This document shows positions 11,901 to 22,943 of a DNA stretch of 64,000 bases, piece after piece. This DNA is from Rhyzopertha dominica (Eukaryota > Arthropoda > Insecta > Coleoptera > Bostrichidae): assembly GCA_025024175.1 (NCBI GenBank), contig QCXZ01000041.1, positions 35,149,786 through 35,213,785 on the forward strand, in the 5' to 3' direction. Position numbers and translations under genes: made by a program. Below the pieces are notes generated by a model. The model was given only the letters and a program-made list of their open reading frames with translations, had not been told where the DNA came from and did not search any database. The stretch's first letter is position 1, and each line of letters begins with the position of its first letter.

Positions 11901-13975
11901 ATTTATTTAGTATATAAATATAGAAAAAACAGTGACAAAAAAAGCAATTATTTACGAGGTGCAGGTGATTTTGTCGTGACTATTGCAGACACTTTGTCTT
12001 ATTATTATGTTTTCAGACTAAATGTGCTTAATTTCACTCTATATACGATCTTAAAGGCCATGAAGGCTTATGTGGCTTATTGTATTGAATAATAAACAAG
12101 AGAATTTAAAAATCGTATCCTATTAGGCTTAAATTAAAAAAAGTATTGCTGTGCACATATGTTGAATTGAACTTAGGGATAAGTTCAATAACTCATACAA
12201 GTTCTTTGCATTGTAAGTTCTGTGTTAGTGGTTAGAGTCAAACCGAAGGCAACACTGTACTCTTTACAACTGAAAAAAAGCAATCCGAAAGGTCTAGCTG
12301 ACCACTACACCCGTATATTATAGTCACCAGCATGCCAAAGCGGCTATAAATTATTTCATAAGGACACGAGAGACATACAAAAGTAACTGCTGATCATTCG
12401 GTTAAAATGTCCAAATATACAAATTTGGGCTCGTAGAATACCTACATAAGTTGTTGATGTATGAGCAGTTGAGCTACAAACAATTAATATTAATATTGTA
12501 CGAACTGGGCTTCTTTAGGCAGAACAAGATTTATTTGTGTAGTATCTAGAATATTTTTTCATTTTTCTTCTTTGGAAATCAAAAAAGTTGTATCTGTTTT
12601 GCTGCTCTTGTTTCTACCGTATAAATAGAGAATACGTTTATGCAATGAAGATTTTTAAGTTTGACTACGAACACGAACCCCTTAGTTCAATTATAATTAA
12701 GGAATCAACCAATTTTTAATGTTATATCTCATTTAACAGTACACATTTTGAATTCTAACTGGTTATATTATGTTCTTCGAGACCGTCAAATAAGAAATCT
12801 TCAAACCAACCTGCCTGTCCCCTCTTTAAAGCAAACAAACATGTTCAACTATGCATGATACAAACGTTACACATGCGTTAGTTCTATTAGGAGTTAGAAT
12901 ATTAAAGGACTTTTCCGGGAAATTTCGGTTTCTTTAAGTGTATCTTTCTTCATTTAAGTAAACGACATCAACTTTCCATGATGTCGGATAATAATAATGC
13001 AAGGACCCGTATTTTTATCACATGTGCNTTAGTTCCTAGTGCTGATAGTAACTTCATCAACAAATATGTGTAAATACGAACATCCAGATAGGTGGAAGGT
13101 AGCTATTTTATATTTAAAGAGCTTTATCATACAGGAACCAAAAGTTTTGAGGTAAATGTCCTTGTACTGCAAGCTTAAAGTGTTAAATTGGTAAATTAAT
13201 CTGGTTAAGCCTACCCAATTATGCTAGAAAGTACTGAAAAATATTTTTTGTGATATAATATAATTTCGAATGGGTTAGACGTATGAAACGGATAAAGATA
13301 GATAGATGTTTCCGGCAGTATTCTATAGACCCGTTGCTATTAAATAATATAGCTGTTGGTATTATTTAGGAAGAGCAAAATCTTTGAGCGGACTTATTTG
13401 TCGAAAATTTACACTTTCTTCATCATGTATGACGAATTTTCGTTAAACATTCATAGAAGCATTATTTATGTTTAGCGTCTTGAATGTTGATGGGTTCTCT
13501 CATTTCACTCGGGTGCCAATTATTAATTGCCACGGCAAGCATCTTGGGATATAAAAATGATATGGTGCGGGCGTGTCAAGTTTTTATAAACATAACAGTT
13601 TATTGGTAATGATGCTTAAACTCCTATAATTCTAATGAAATTGCATGTAATTAATTAGCACGTACCTACTCGTACATGTATTGAGCTCTTTTGTATTCAG
13701 AGACTGATTATTAACATTCAGCGTAAGTAGAAATATTTGCGTCTTCTAGAATTGTGGTTAAGATTTAAAGTTTCAAAATTTTGTTTTACTAACATCTATG
13801 TGTTAGCTAATAATTGTAAAGTATTTTAAATTTATGTTACTCGAAGTACTGTAAAGCTTCGGTCCTAAGATCCGTGAAGTGGCCTCAATTTCTTCGTCTT
13901 TAAAGATTAAAGTGAGCTGAGCCACACTCTTTCGCTTGCTATTTCAATTATCACGCCAGCACAATATCGCGCCCT
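8960..13975. other. long stretch without recognised genes
   Basis: Five kilobases of AT-rich DNA. Frames of 60-110 codons occur (for example 10373-10603, 10603-10932 and 11187-11387 on the plus strand) but show no domain, signal or repeat that I recognise. Two of these would need a non-ATG start or overlap oppositely oriented frames. Single N bases occur at about 9885 and 13028. No tandem repeats or inverted termini were found. Confidence 0.55.
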
Positions 13976-13979
13976 TACA

Positions 13980-14330
13980 TTATTAATTACGGCAACCNNC
14001 CTCGCCTGTTCTACCTCCAAGAGCAATTACAATGGAATATTTGATGACAGAGTCGGTCCCAAAGTGATCCAATTCAGTGGAAGATGACGGGCTCCTGTCG
14101 GAGCGCACCGCATCTGGCCAGCCCCTAATTCGTTTAAAACTAACCCTAAAAGCTTTTACAATTGCCCATCCGCAGGTTTCGCCGTCTGTGTGCGGCGTAA
14201 ATAATTTCTCGTGCCGTTTAATGCATAACGGAATGGTAATAATTAAGCCAGTTAGATGAAATCGCGAAACTGTCCGAAATAGCAAACCTAGTTTCTGGTT
14301 GACTTTCTGACCTGGCGATGTACGCTTACG
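13980..14330. promoter_or_regulatory. candidate conserved noncoding / enhancer-like island
   Basis: A GC-richer island in AT-rich surroundings, with homeodomain-type words close together (GCGTAAATAATTT, TTTAATGCATAA, GGTAATAATTAAG) and no convincing coding frame. An open frame of 135 codons on the minus strand (13983-14390) contains an unknown base and no recognisable domain. I read it as chance openness in a GC-richer island. Confidence 0.3.
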
Positions 14331-14359
14331 TTGTTGTGGTCTGGGACCTGAACCGAAGC

Positions 14360-14520
14360 AATTTTTTGTTTCGCTTCGGTTTGGGTTCAAAATTTCTAGC
14401 GTGAATTGCTTTCGAGTTCGATTCAGGTTTGAAGACTCAACTATAATTGAGGTTTGCGTTTCGATTAAGGTAAATTATTTAGATTTTAGGTTCTGTTTCG
14501 GTTGTGGTTCAAAATTAATA
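14360..14520 (+). repeat. degenerate direct repeat
   Basis: TTTGTTTCGCTTCGGTTTGG then GTTCAAAATTT (about 14364-14395) recurs as TTCTGTTTCGGTTGTGGTTC then AAAATTAA (about 14490-14518). Between them lie further TTCGATTCAGG/TTTCGATTAAGG echoes. It is an imperfect short-period repeat of unknown origin. Confidence 0.5.
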
Positions 14521-14639
14521 AAACAGCATTTTATTTACATGTTTTTAGTTAAAGGTAAGGTAGGTCCACGGACAATTAAAAAAAATAAAATAATAAAAGT
14601 AGGTACAGTTACAATTCTGAATGTTTTCCCTTGCGTCAC

Positions 14640-14720
14640 ATGGGCGTACCGAAGCTGGGCCAAGGGGGGGGGGGGCAGCTGCACCCCTTCCTGGACCTGG
14701 GTTGCCAACTCTGGGCACTT
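14640..14720. repeat. G12 tract with hairpin
   Basis: A run of 12 G at about 14664-14675 is followed by CAGCTGCACCCC, able to pair back on the G run through the CAGCTG palindrome. The segment TGGGCGTACCGAAGCTGGG to CCTGGACCTGGG has the look of a repeat terminus, but no partner exists in the window. Confidence 0.4.
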
Positions 14721-14759
14721 CCAATTCCCCATACATTTAGCTGACTAATTATGGGTGTA

Positions 14760-16080
14760 CACCTAAAAATTATCTTATTTACAAAATTGTAAATACAGTA
14801 AAATTTATAGGCAAGTATTTCACAATTTTCATCCAGAACTCATATTTGACCCTTGCAAATGACCTTCTCTAATAAGTCGTTGTCAAATGGTTTCCAACCT
14901 TAATTGATGCATGTGCGTTTTGAAGCTGTAACTGCAACATTCTTGTTGTTACGAATCATTGTCTTGGTCAGGATGAGTCATAACACGATTTCTGCTCAGT
15001 TCAGCTCTTCTACCTTTTCCTATAAAGATTGTTCAACTAACTACTGTTATATGGAATCACATCAGAATCTGTCATATATTCGGTGATAACTCTTAACTTT
15101 TGTACCAAATTTCTAAATTCACATTACATTTTAACAATTAATACAAAAAAAATATAATTTAAAAATTTAATATAAGTTTTAAGAATCCAGTGAAAGCATT
15201 ATCAGCACGAATTAAAACCCGGTGTGTTGTTAAAAATGCAATTAAATATATTTCAGTTCATTTAAATGAAGCTTAATTTGGTTAAAATATTAAGTAGTCG
15301 GTTAATTTTTGAGAGAAATGCACTGACGACCTAAGAAGATTGGCTTGACGCATAATGCTGTGGCATTTGTCATTCTGAGTTTTAATAATGTTAGTTATTC
15401 ATCGCGTCTTTTTCCCTGGGGATAAAAATTACTACAATTGTATCTTTAGTACCTATACAAGTGAACTTCCAACTTATATTTCTAAAACTTCTGGTGTGCG
15501 AAGTTGAAACTGTACTAAAAGCGCATCGGTTAATGCATTAGTCTTTGATATGTGTTAGTTCTGAATCAGAAATCGTGCTCCTATTAGTAAAACTTTTAAG
15601 GTGAAATTTATGGTCCTCTGGTACTTCGTATGATATCATTATACATTATGTGGATCACGAATCTTTATTCTCCCAAATAAAATGTATCAACTCATATTTT
15701 GTTAAACGCGAGAGCGATGCAACTGAATGCGCCTCAACTAACTGAGTTCATTCATAACGGAATTAGTAATAAAGGGGCTTTGTATGATCAAAGTACATAG
15801 AAAACATATAAATAATTTGGGTCTTTATTTCACAGAAGAAGTTTTAAGTCACCTTGCAGAAAATCCACTAAGATTATTCATGGAATATATACTTTATTAA
15901 TTACCTAAGTACCTATATCTTATAAGCATTTATTATTTATATTTATATCGAATTATACTCTACAGGACGTTCCTACTTTGCCCCTCCCTAGACCAAAAGC
16001 TGGGTAAGCCCATGAGGTCAGCATAGCGTAGGATGAATATATGATATATTCAACATATGCAGGTAAGGTAAAGTAATATG
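14760..16080. other. no recognised gene
   Basis: AT-rich DNA. Nothing supported. Confidence 0.6.
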
Positions 16081-16105
16081 TCTGAGATATATTATATATC
16101 TCAGA
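16081..16105. repeat. 25-bp perfect palindrome
   Basis: TCTGAGATATAT and its exact complement surround a single central base. A further TCTCAGA follows at about 16107. Such AT-rich palindromes arise by chance but may also be a hairpin or a recognition site. Confidence 0.7.
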
Positions 16106-16269
16106 GTCTCAGACTATACGCTCGGCGTATGTTAACTTTCCTTGACAATAGATTAGTTCATACGGTACTAGTGTACTATGCCATGACGGTCAATGACGCA
16201 AGGATACACATTCAAGCAGGTATAATTATTCACTATCCTTGATATATTTGAGTTCTCTTTCAAAGTTGG

Positions 16270-16860
16270 CTTTCGATTAAAAAAATTCAATTATATATTA
16301 AGAATATTGCAGTTTTTAATGGGTACTCTAGTAAAACAGTAAATTCACTTAGGAAGATACGGCAAAGAAAACAGATCAGATCTTCACTACGTACTGTAGA
16401 ATATAAATTTTTCAAAATTCCCTTTAAATTTGGGCGTATCAAATGATTAGAAAGCATCCTAAAAATTTTTCGCTTAAAACTGGCTGCAAATAATACTACC
16501 ACATATTCTTTAGAAAATCCAAAGGATAAAGTGGATGAAAAAGACAAAGCGGTTATATATAAAATACAATGTAGTAGCTGTAATCTTAAATATATTGGGC
16601 AAAACAGGCATTCCGTAGGAGTTCGATTTCAACAGCATTTAGCTCATTTCAGGTTTGGGAGGTTTGATAGGTCAAGTTTCGTCCAACATATTAAAGATAC
16701 ATCTCACCCCATAACTTAAGAAAAATTAAAACTAGTTAAACAAGTTTCTAACAACATGCAACTAAACGCGTTTGAAAGCATCTTTATCCAAAGGAACAAA
16801 GACACTTTAACGAATTCAGATTTAGGCCCGATTCCAAGAACGGCGTTGATGGAACTAATT
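16270..16860 (+). pseudogene. Penelope-like element, GIY-YIG endonuclease part
   Basis: Residues read VIYKIQCSSCNLKYIGQNRH (about 16549-16609), then VRFQQH and a downstream His. This is the GIY-YIG endonuclease domain that ends Penelope-like reverse transcriptases. Upstream (16330-16530) the reading FKIPFKFGRI, LESILKIFRLKLA, SLENPKDKV fits the linker before that domain. Downstream, after one stop (about 16718), LKLVKQVSN, LNAFESIFIQRNKDTLTN and DLGPIP fit the usual C-terminal tail. The reverse-transcriptase core is absent. Stops and a frameshift make it dead. Another Penelope fragment lies on the minus strand at 45.8-46.9 kb, covering a different part of the protein. Confidence 0.85.
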
Positions 16861-17003
16861 AGATAACGAATAAACTCAAGCGTAAAATTCAAATAATATA
16901 AATAATGAGGTTTTTGTTGACCTTACTCCACTTTCGCTGAAGACCTGGGCGAAGAAAACATCCACCGGTTAATCCACCCAGACATTCAAGAAGTCCTTCA
17001 CTC

Positions 17004-17025
17004 TTAGCTTAGCTTAGCTTAGCTT
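17004..17025 (+). repeat. short TTAGC pentamer tract
   Basis: Four and a half copies of TTAGC. It differs by one base from the insect telomere unit TTAGG but is too short for inference. Confidence 0.8.
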
Positions 17026-17376
17026 CCAAAATACATATTAAAGCTCTCTAAAGTATTGTGGTTGGTTACAAAAAAAACACACACGAAGTTCTTATTTGAT
17101 CCACTTTTTACTGGTTACTATATTTTAACCACCTTCCATTAAGGCAGCTTGGCTTCAAAATCACATTATTCAAGTTGCCGCTGCTTTACAATCATGATGG
17201 ATTGCCCGATACGATATTCTTTTTTTTACTGTGGTTGTTACACTGTTTGTCGTTTGCAAGAGCAAGTAACGCGCTATCCACGTTAAGTGGATGGCTCTTA
17301 TAATATAAGATCTAATCTTTGGGTACCATTAAATGAGGTATGTTTTTTCGTTTTTGACATAGTCGATTTCCATCCA

Positions 17377-18113
17377 GCCGACACCATATATTTTTTATTT
17401 ACTCTCATTTGTTCGACCAATTAGTCGTAGTGGTAAACCATTATGGCGTCATCTGGTTGTAGCTTCAAACTATTGTCGCAGTAAAAGTATTTTCACGTTA
17501 AGAAAATAGTATGAAGGGCGAGTAAATAACAATAAATGCTTATCACATATACCTATTTTAAACAGTTAATTTGATATAATTATATAAATATTAACGTTAT
17601 TTTCAAAGCGGAATAATTCCCGAGTAAGAAAGGCTCTTGCAGTTGCGTAGTCGCATGACGTCATTAATTTCTCTATTTCAGCAATGGTGTTTTAAGGCTC
17701 AATATATTATATGTATAATAATCAGTCCTCATACGCAGTTGCAGCCGACACCATATATTTTTTATTTACTCTCATTTGGTCGACCAATCAGTTGTAGTAG
17801 TAAACCAATACGCCGTCATCTGGTTGTAGGTTCAAACTATTGTCGCAGTAAAAATATTTTCACGTTAAGAGAATAGTATGAAGGGCTAGTAAATAGCCTT
17901 AAATGCTTATCACAAATACCTATTTTAAACAGTTAATTTCATGTAATTATATAAATATTAACGTTTTTTTTTTCAAAGCGGAATAATTCCCGAGAAAGAA
18001 AGGCTCTTGCAGTTGCGTAGTCGTATGACGTCATTAATTTCTCTATTTCAACAATGATGTTTTAAGGGTCAATATATTATATATATAATAATCAGTCCTC
18101 ATGCGCAGTTGCA
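17377..18113 (+). repeat. tandem duplication, 367- and 370-bp units
   Basis: Unit 1 (17377-17743) and unit 2 (17744-18113) start at the same word, GCCGACACCATATATTTTTT, and abut with no spacer. Identity by eye is a little over 90%, with small changes such as a longer T run in unit 2. Both carry TGACGTCATTAATTTC and AAGCGGAATAATTCCCGAG. No coding frame is shared. The unit size is satellite-like, but only two copies are present. Confidence 0.9.
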
Positions 18114-18119
18114 TATAAA

Positions 18120-21080
18120 TAAAATGCAGAAGACGCAATACGATACTCAAAGAAAATGTGAAATTAGGTTCTATAATCGTTAAAAATGAGAATAAGTCTT
18201 AACACTTTATGAGTCAGATTAGTTTTCCAAACTAATTTAAAAGACTTGATTTGTATAGTTTTGTAGTGGAGGTATTTTTTTTCATGTTTGGTATATTGGC
18301 AAATCCACAGTTTTGTAGCAGGTTGCGGGACTAGAGTTGGCGTTGGGAGGAATTCCCGCAACGCAGCAACGTGGTCATCATCCTAACCACTACAGTAAGA
18401 TTAGTCGAAATTTCGATTTGAGTGCAAGCGAACCACCCTCGATAATTTCTAAGAGAGACAAAGTAGGGTATGATGTTAAAACAGCTCGATTCTATTTCTC
18501 AGGAAGGCATCTTGTGAAGTATCAGTGGAAGCTATCAGAACAACCCTCTATCCTAGCGCCTCTCACCCTTAATTTTTGACTGCAGATGAGATGTTGAGTC
18601 ATCATTTTCACGGTCTTCAAAGCCTTTCGGAGAAACGTTAGAAAAAAGGCGATCATTTTTTTTTTTCAGGGAATGGTATATCATTTCTACACGATAATTT
18701 TCCGTTTCCTTAAGTTTGTACCGGTGGGTTGTACAGAGAAGAAGCCTCAGTTAACTTTCAGACCTTGTTTATTGTGGTTGCCAGCTTGACACAAGATTAT
18801 GCACAATTAAATACTTAAAAAATAATTACTTAATCGCTTACCTTAACACCAGGCAGAGGTAAGATAGAATAAATTATAATAAATAAAATAAATTTTGACT
18901 CAAAGGAACTCATGTAAAGCGCCAACCAATAACGAAACTACTGCTTCAAGTTCAAAATTAGACAATTTATATTACTAGAAAACAGAAATATAACGAGACC
19001 TCTATTGCGTTAAAGACAACTTAACATTTTTTACCGTGTTTTTTATTCATACCTTTTTCACACCGTATAGATTATTTGCATTGCATCGCCAGTTTAAACG
19101 TTGTAATTGATTACTACCCAGCCGTGAAAGTTTCGGAGCACGTTACTTCCCTAGAAAATATTTTATTTTTCCGGAAGATATCTTCAGTTTCTGGAGTCAG
19201 CATATCATTAGTCTTAAGCATTCTAGACAAAAATGCAAGCATTTTAAATGCGATTAAACGTTTGCTTGGTAGTTTGTGGAAACCTCGTTGAAAATAAATA
19301 TATTTCTTGTTTTTCCTACACATTTTCAAAAAGGACTGACGCATAGCGTAAAGTTATAGTTTTCAGCTGGGTATGTGGTACTTTTCGAATTTAAAATTCT
19401 CTAAATTTACTTGCCTTTATTTTATTCTATTCTGAATATCAAATGTTTCACAGGTTTTCGTGATAAATATCTGCCGAATGTCTCTTTTAGAGGCAGTCGT
19501 CATAATATTTATACTTAGTGTGTGTATGTGCTTCTGTTAGCTCCATATGGGTGAGGTTTGTCACCAAGCATTAAATATTTGTTGGCTCAAAATTGTTAAA
19601 TTAATGCGTTTGAGACATTTACAGTGTTTCTCTACAGGCTCGAGATTTTTGTATTGCCTACTGAAAGTAGTACCATTGTGATAAAATTGGTTTTTTTTTA
19701 ATTGATCTATCATAATTTTGGCTAGTAGGCAGATTGACCGGCTTACTGCGTAATAATTCTGTTTAGGTTGTACTCGGTTCCATTATTTTTAAATCATTTA
19801 GCTCCTACCAGAATATAATTAAGTGGCAGGTTAGTCATTCAATTCTCGCATCTCAGTCACATGCTCTCATGTCGCTGGTTTGATATATAAACACGTGTGT
19901 TTTCGTCGCTTTCCACCTTCTGCTTTTTTACACAGCCTTTTCCACGGTACATGCCCTTTTAAGTTTTCTTTTGTTGTTGACAATCCTTTGACGAAGCCCT
20001 TATTTTCACCATTACATCCACAGCAAGTAATATTTTCGCAAATAATTGCGCCTACCGTACCTCCAATAATGCTGTGCTGCAGATTTCCATCCGATCATAT
20101 TAATGAAGTTAAATGATTAATTAGAATCCCTTTGTAATGTCTGCTGAAAGGAGGGATAATAAAACTCGGAATTGGAATTTTAAGAAGGGCTTAGATTTAT
20201 TGTTAAGCGCTTCTGATGCTGCGATGTGAAGTAGATGTAATTCAATTAATTATGGAATTAATGAATATTTATCTCGAGGAGATCTCTTTGAAAGGTGTTC
20301 GATTGAAATTTCGCACTACTGAGCGCATAGCTAAATTAATTTTCTTTAATCTAAGACAGAATTTAGAGAGGAAAGGTTTTAAAGAATTCTTACACCAAGT
20401 AAGTTCCAAAAGTTAATTGCGTTTTATTAGCATTTGCGCTTTTACACAGTATTACACATAAAACCTGAAAAACACGCTATTTTTATAATCTCCCGGTTTG
20501 TTTTGCGATAAAGACTCTCGATATATTTACTATACCTTCAACTGCTTCAATGCAGTCTGTTCGAAGTTACTCAACTTATACAAATACACATTGTTATTTG
20601 CATTCAGGTGCATTTACTGTAGAGATATAGATTTTATTTGTAACGAATACTACGTGTGCAATTCCAGCATAATCTTGCATCCGCGATAATTTTGCAAAAC
20701 AAAACTAGATTGAGGTTGAATTCCAGATAAAACAACTCCAGTTGTAGTAGTTATGCTGATAATAACATCGCTGTTGCGAAGCGTAATTGTAGATCCTTTG
20801 TCCATATGAAAAAATTGATAATCGTTATTATACGAGCAGATTAAACAACTATATTATGGTTGGATCTATTTTGTAGATTTTTGGAATATGAAGTAGACAC
20901 GAATCAGGAATTAGGTATTATCACTTTTTTTGAAAATTACGTAAAATAAATCTTGAAGTGCATATATATCGTACGCCATTTAAAAAAAAAACAAGAAAAT
21001 GTTTGTAGGTAGAGAATTTTAGGTCTGAAATTCGAATCTTAGGACTCACAGCCAAAACGCTTCTATCCAAGGTTACTCAA
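18120..21080. other. no recognised gene
   Basis: AT-rich DNA with short open frames only, none with recognisable domains. The frame at 20216-20416 overlaps a GTAAGT at 20400, but there is no matching acceptor or protein similarity I can see. Confidence 0.55.
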
Positions 21081-21083
21081 CTC

Positions 21084-21954
21084 GTGACGTCAAGTGTCAT
21101 GTAAACATTACTGAGGAGCGTGCTGTTAAATGGTGTAGTATCAGTCTTGTATTGGAAAAGCTTTTGTGTGGTGTTTATTGAAAGGACGGTACAAAAGGTC
21201 GCACCAAAAAGTGATTTATGTAGTTTTACAAGCATCTATTATGTATGGAAAACAAAACAAGTGTTGTATTGCACATGGTTATAAAAGTACTTCAGTTAGT
21301 AAATTAGTAATGTGGTTTGTTTTTCTCTTGTGAAGATCATCTTAATTCTTACTGTAAGTTTTATTATTTTTTGGGGTTATAAGTGTTTACCATTCAGTTT
21401 CCATTTTGTTTTAGCTTGAAGAGGATATGAAAAATTATATGCGTTTTAAATTAATAGAGGGAAATGTTATAATAAAGAACGACGTTGTTCCTCATATATT
21501 ATACTGTTAGCCAGACCAGAAACGAGCCGCAAGAGCCCCGAAAATAAATNGTNATTTATATTTATTCTTACCTCTAAAACGAATGTCAAATTTAGGGTAC
21601 ATTTTTTATTCTTACACTTTTATGTTTACAAATAGTATGATTCCAACAACCCACTGTGATCAAATTATCAATGCTTTGTTAATTTGATAAAAAGTTCACT
21701 TATGCTGTTGCTTTTACGTTCCTCATCTCCGCCGCGTTGAACCGCTTTTCGCCGTACACAAATTCCATAAAAATGAACATGGGTTCAGAAGTCATAACTC
21801 ATAAGTATTTCACTTTTTCTTGGCGTATTTTAATTCGCTTGTCACAAAATGAAGGCAAACAACAAACTGATAAATTGACGGGCTGAGGCTGACGCATGAC
21901 TCGCTGACCCCATATGCAAACAAGCGGCCATTTACAAGACACCTGACGTCACGG
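21084..21954 (+). mobile_element. THAP/P-like DNA element, copy 1
   Basis: The ends are inverted repeats: left GTGACGTCAAGTGTCATGTA and right the complement of GTGACGTCAGGTGTCTTGTA. Inside lies a decayed THAP-domain gene in the same layout as copy 2 (59033-61291). KCCIAHGYKSTSVS is the first Cys pair region and SCEDHLN the CxxH end. An intron follows with GTAAGT donor near 21353 and TTTTAG acceptor at 21414. Then LEEDMKNYMRFKLIEGN to DVVPHI is the typical continuation after the THAP finger. The middle of the THAP domain is deleted. An enzyme core is absent, so the element is nonautonomous. Near the right end CATATGCAAA is shared with copy 2. No target duplication was identified. Confidence 0.75.
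21240..21510 (+). pseudogene. THAP-domain gene remnant in copy 1
   Basis: THAP domains are C2CH zinc fingers that bind DNA, and P-type transposases carry one at the N-terminus. Here the first CxxC becomes CCIAHG, so a zinc ligand is lost. The central W/AVP region is missing. The CxxH pair remains (CEDH, about 21337-21348). Exon 2 starts at 21415. The segment ends where the reading becomes ILYC and stops. Not functional. Confidence 0.7.
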
Positions 21955-21959
21955 CCAAT

Positions 21960-22400
21960 ATGTTCGCGTTTTGGCGGTCCCTTTAAATATTCACATTTTT
22001 AATATTAAAAATACACCTTACGATCCATTTTTTCGAATTTATAAGCTGCCGCAGCTGTTTTGTGGATTAGATGCTACCTATTAATATGCAATTTAATAAA
22101 ATATAAATACATGGCAAATACCCAATTGAGTCGTAAGCTTTTTGGTAATCTATCCCTGCTACTGCTATGTTTCTGCTTTCTATTTGTGCTCGTTTTGTTA
22201 TCGCTCTATTTATTATAAGTTCTTCCTTGCAACATTTAGCATCTTTTGTGCACCCTTTCTGTTCTTCGTGTTCGATATATTGATGTGTTATGTTTAGTTA
22301 TTTTTTCGGGTACAGTTTTTGTGATTATTTTATATATGTATTTAGACATGTGATTGGTCTATAGTTTTTGGGTTTATGTGTGTTTTCATTTCCATGTTGC
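21960..22400. other. no recognised gene
   Basis: T-rich DNA between the THAP element and the hammerhead repeats. Nothing supported. Confidence 0.6.
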
Positions 22401-22415
22401 CTGCGTCAAAACAAT

Positions 22416-22457
22416 CTGTGGACAGCTGCTTCGGCTTATAAAGCCTCCTCAACACAG
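22416..22457 (-). ncRNA. hammerhead ribozyme motif H1 (type I, core mutated)
   Basis: Read on the minus strand: stem I CTGTG (22457-22453), core TTGAGGA (expected CTGANGA, so C3 is T), stem II GGCTTTATAAGCC (5 bp, 3-nt loop), core GAA, stem III GCAGCTGT, C17, then CACAG pairing with CTGTG. Predicted cleavage lies between 22421 and 22420. The C3 change breaks the C3-G8 core pair and should abolish or strongly lower activity. The near-palindromic stem III suggests a dimeric active form. Confidence 0.7.
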
Positions 22458-22580
22458 CTATAGTCCCAACTCAGACACCACGGCATCTATCTGGCTTGCC
22501 TTATATAGATCTAGTGGCAATACGGTATCATTCGTACGTACAAAATTACGTCTATGCCATGTCGGTTCCGTCAATACAAT

Positions 22581-22622
22581 CTGTGGACAGCTGTTTAGGC
22601 TTATAAAGCCTCCTCAGCACAG
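22581..22622 (-). ncRNA. hammerhead ribozyme motif H2 (type I, G12 mutated)
   Basis: Read on the minus strand: stem I CTGTG, core CTGAGGA (fits CUGANGA), stem II GGCTTTATAAGCC, core TAA (expected GAA), stem III ACAGCTGT, C17, then CACAG. Cleavage would be between 22586 and 22585, exactly 165 nt from the H1 site. G12 is the general base of the reaction. Its change to U should inactivate this copy although all stems are perfect. Confidence 0.75.
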
Positions 22623-22901
22623 CTATAGTCCCAACGCAGACAACACGGCATAGATCTGGCTTCCCTTATATACGCCAAGGCAGGCGATGTGTTTGCGAGA
22701 ATTACAGTGTTGATGACACCATGCCATCCAGTGGCAATACAGCATCATCCAGTCGTCTCCGTGGAGAACTAATCTGAACCGCAGCCCACTATGTTGTGGG
22801 CGTTTAAAAGCCGGCAGACGTTCCTTGACGACGATTTCTGCAAAAGATGAAGTTCTAAAGCATAATAATAAAAAAATTACGTCTGTGTCATGTCGTTGGG
22901 A

Positions 22902-22943
22902 CTATGCTGATGAGGCATTATAAGCTGAAACAGCTGTCCACAG
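22902..22943 (+). ncRNA. hammerhead ribozyme motif H3 (intact core)
   Basis: On the plus strand: stem I CTATG, core CTGATGA, stem II GGCATTATAAGCT, core GAA, stem III ACAGCTGT, C17, then CACAG. All invariant core bases are present (C3 U4 G5 A6 G8 A9, G12 A13 A14, A15.1-U16.1). Predicted cleavage is between 22938 and 22939. Weak points: one A-C mismatch in stem I (6 bp shorter than in H1/H2), one A-A mismatch and a closing G-U in stem II. The 8-nt stem III strand is a perfect palindrome, fitting cleavage as a dimer. Confidence 0.75.

Noticed and set aside
13983..14390. 135-codon minus-strand frame
   Set aside because: Contains an ambiguous codon and no domain; lies in a GC-richer island where long frames arise by chance.
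18290..18390. tRNA-derived SINE on the minus strand (TAGTGGTTAGGATG box-A-like word)
   Set aside because: No acceptable B box at the right distance, no tail and no second copy.
22354..22653. 99-codon plus-strand frame as a gene
   Set aside because: It is the antisense of the two tandem hammerhead units; the internal repetition of the peptide simply reflects the 165-bp repeat.
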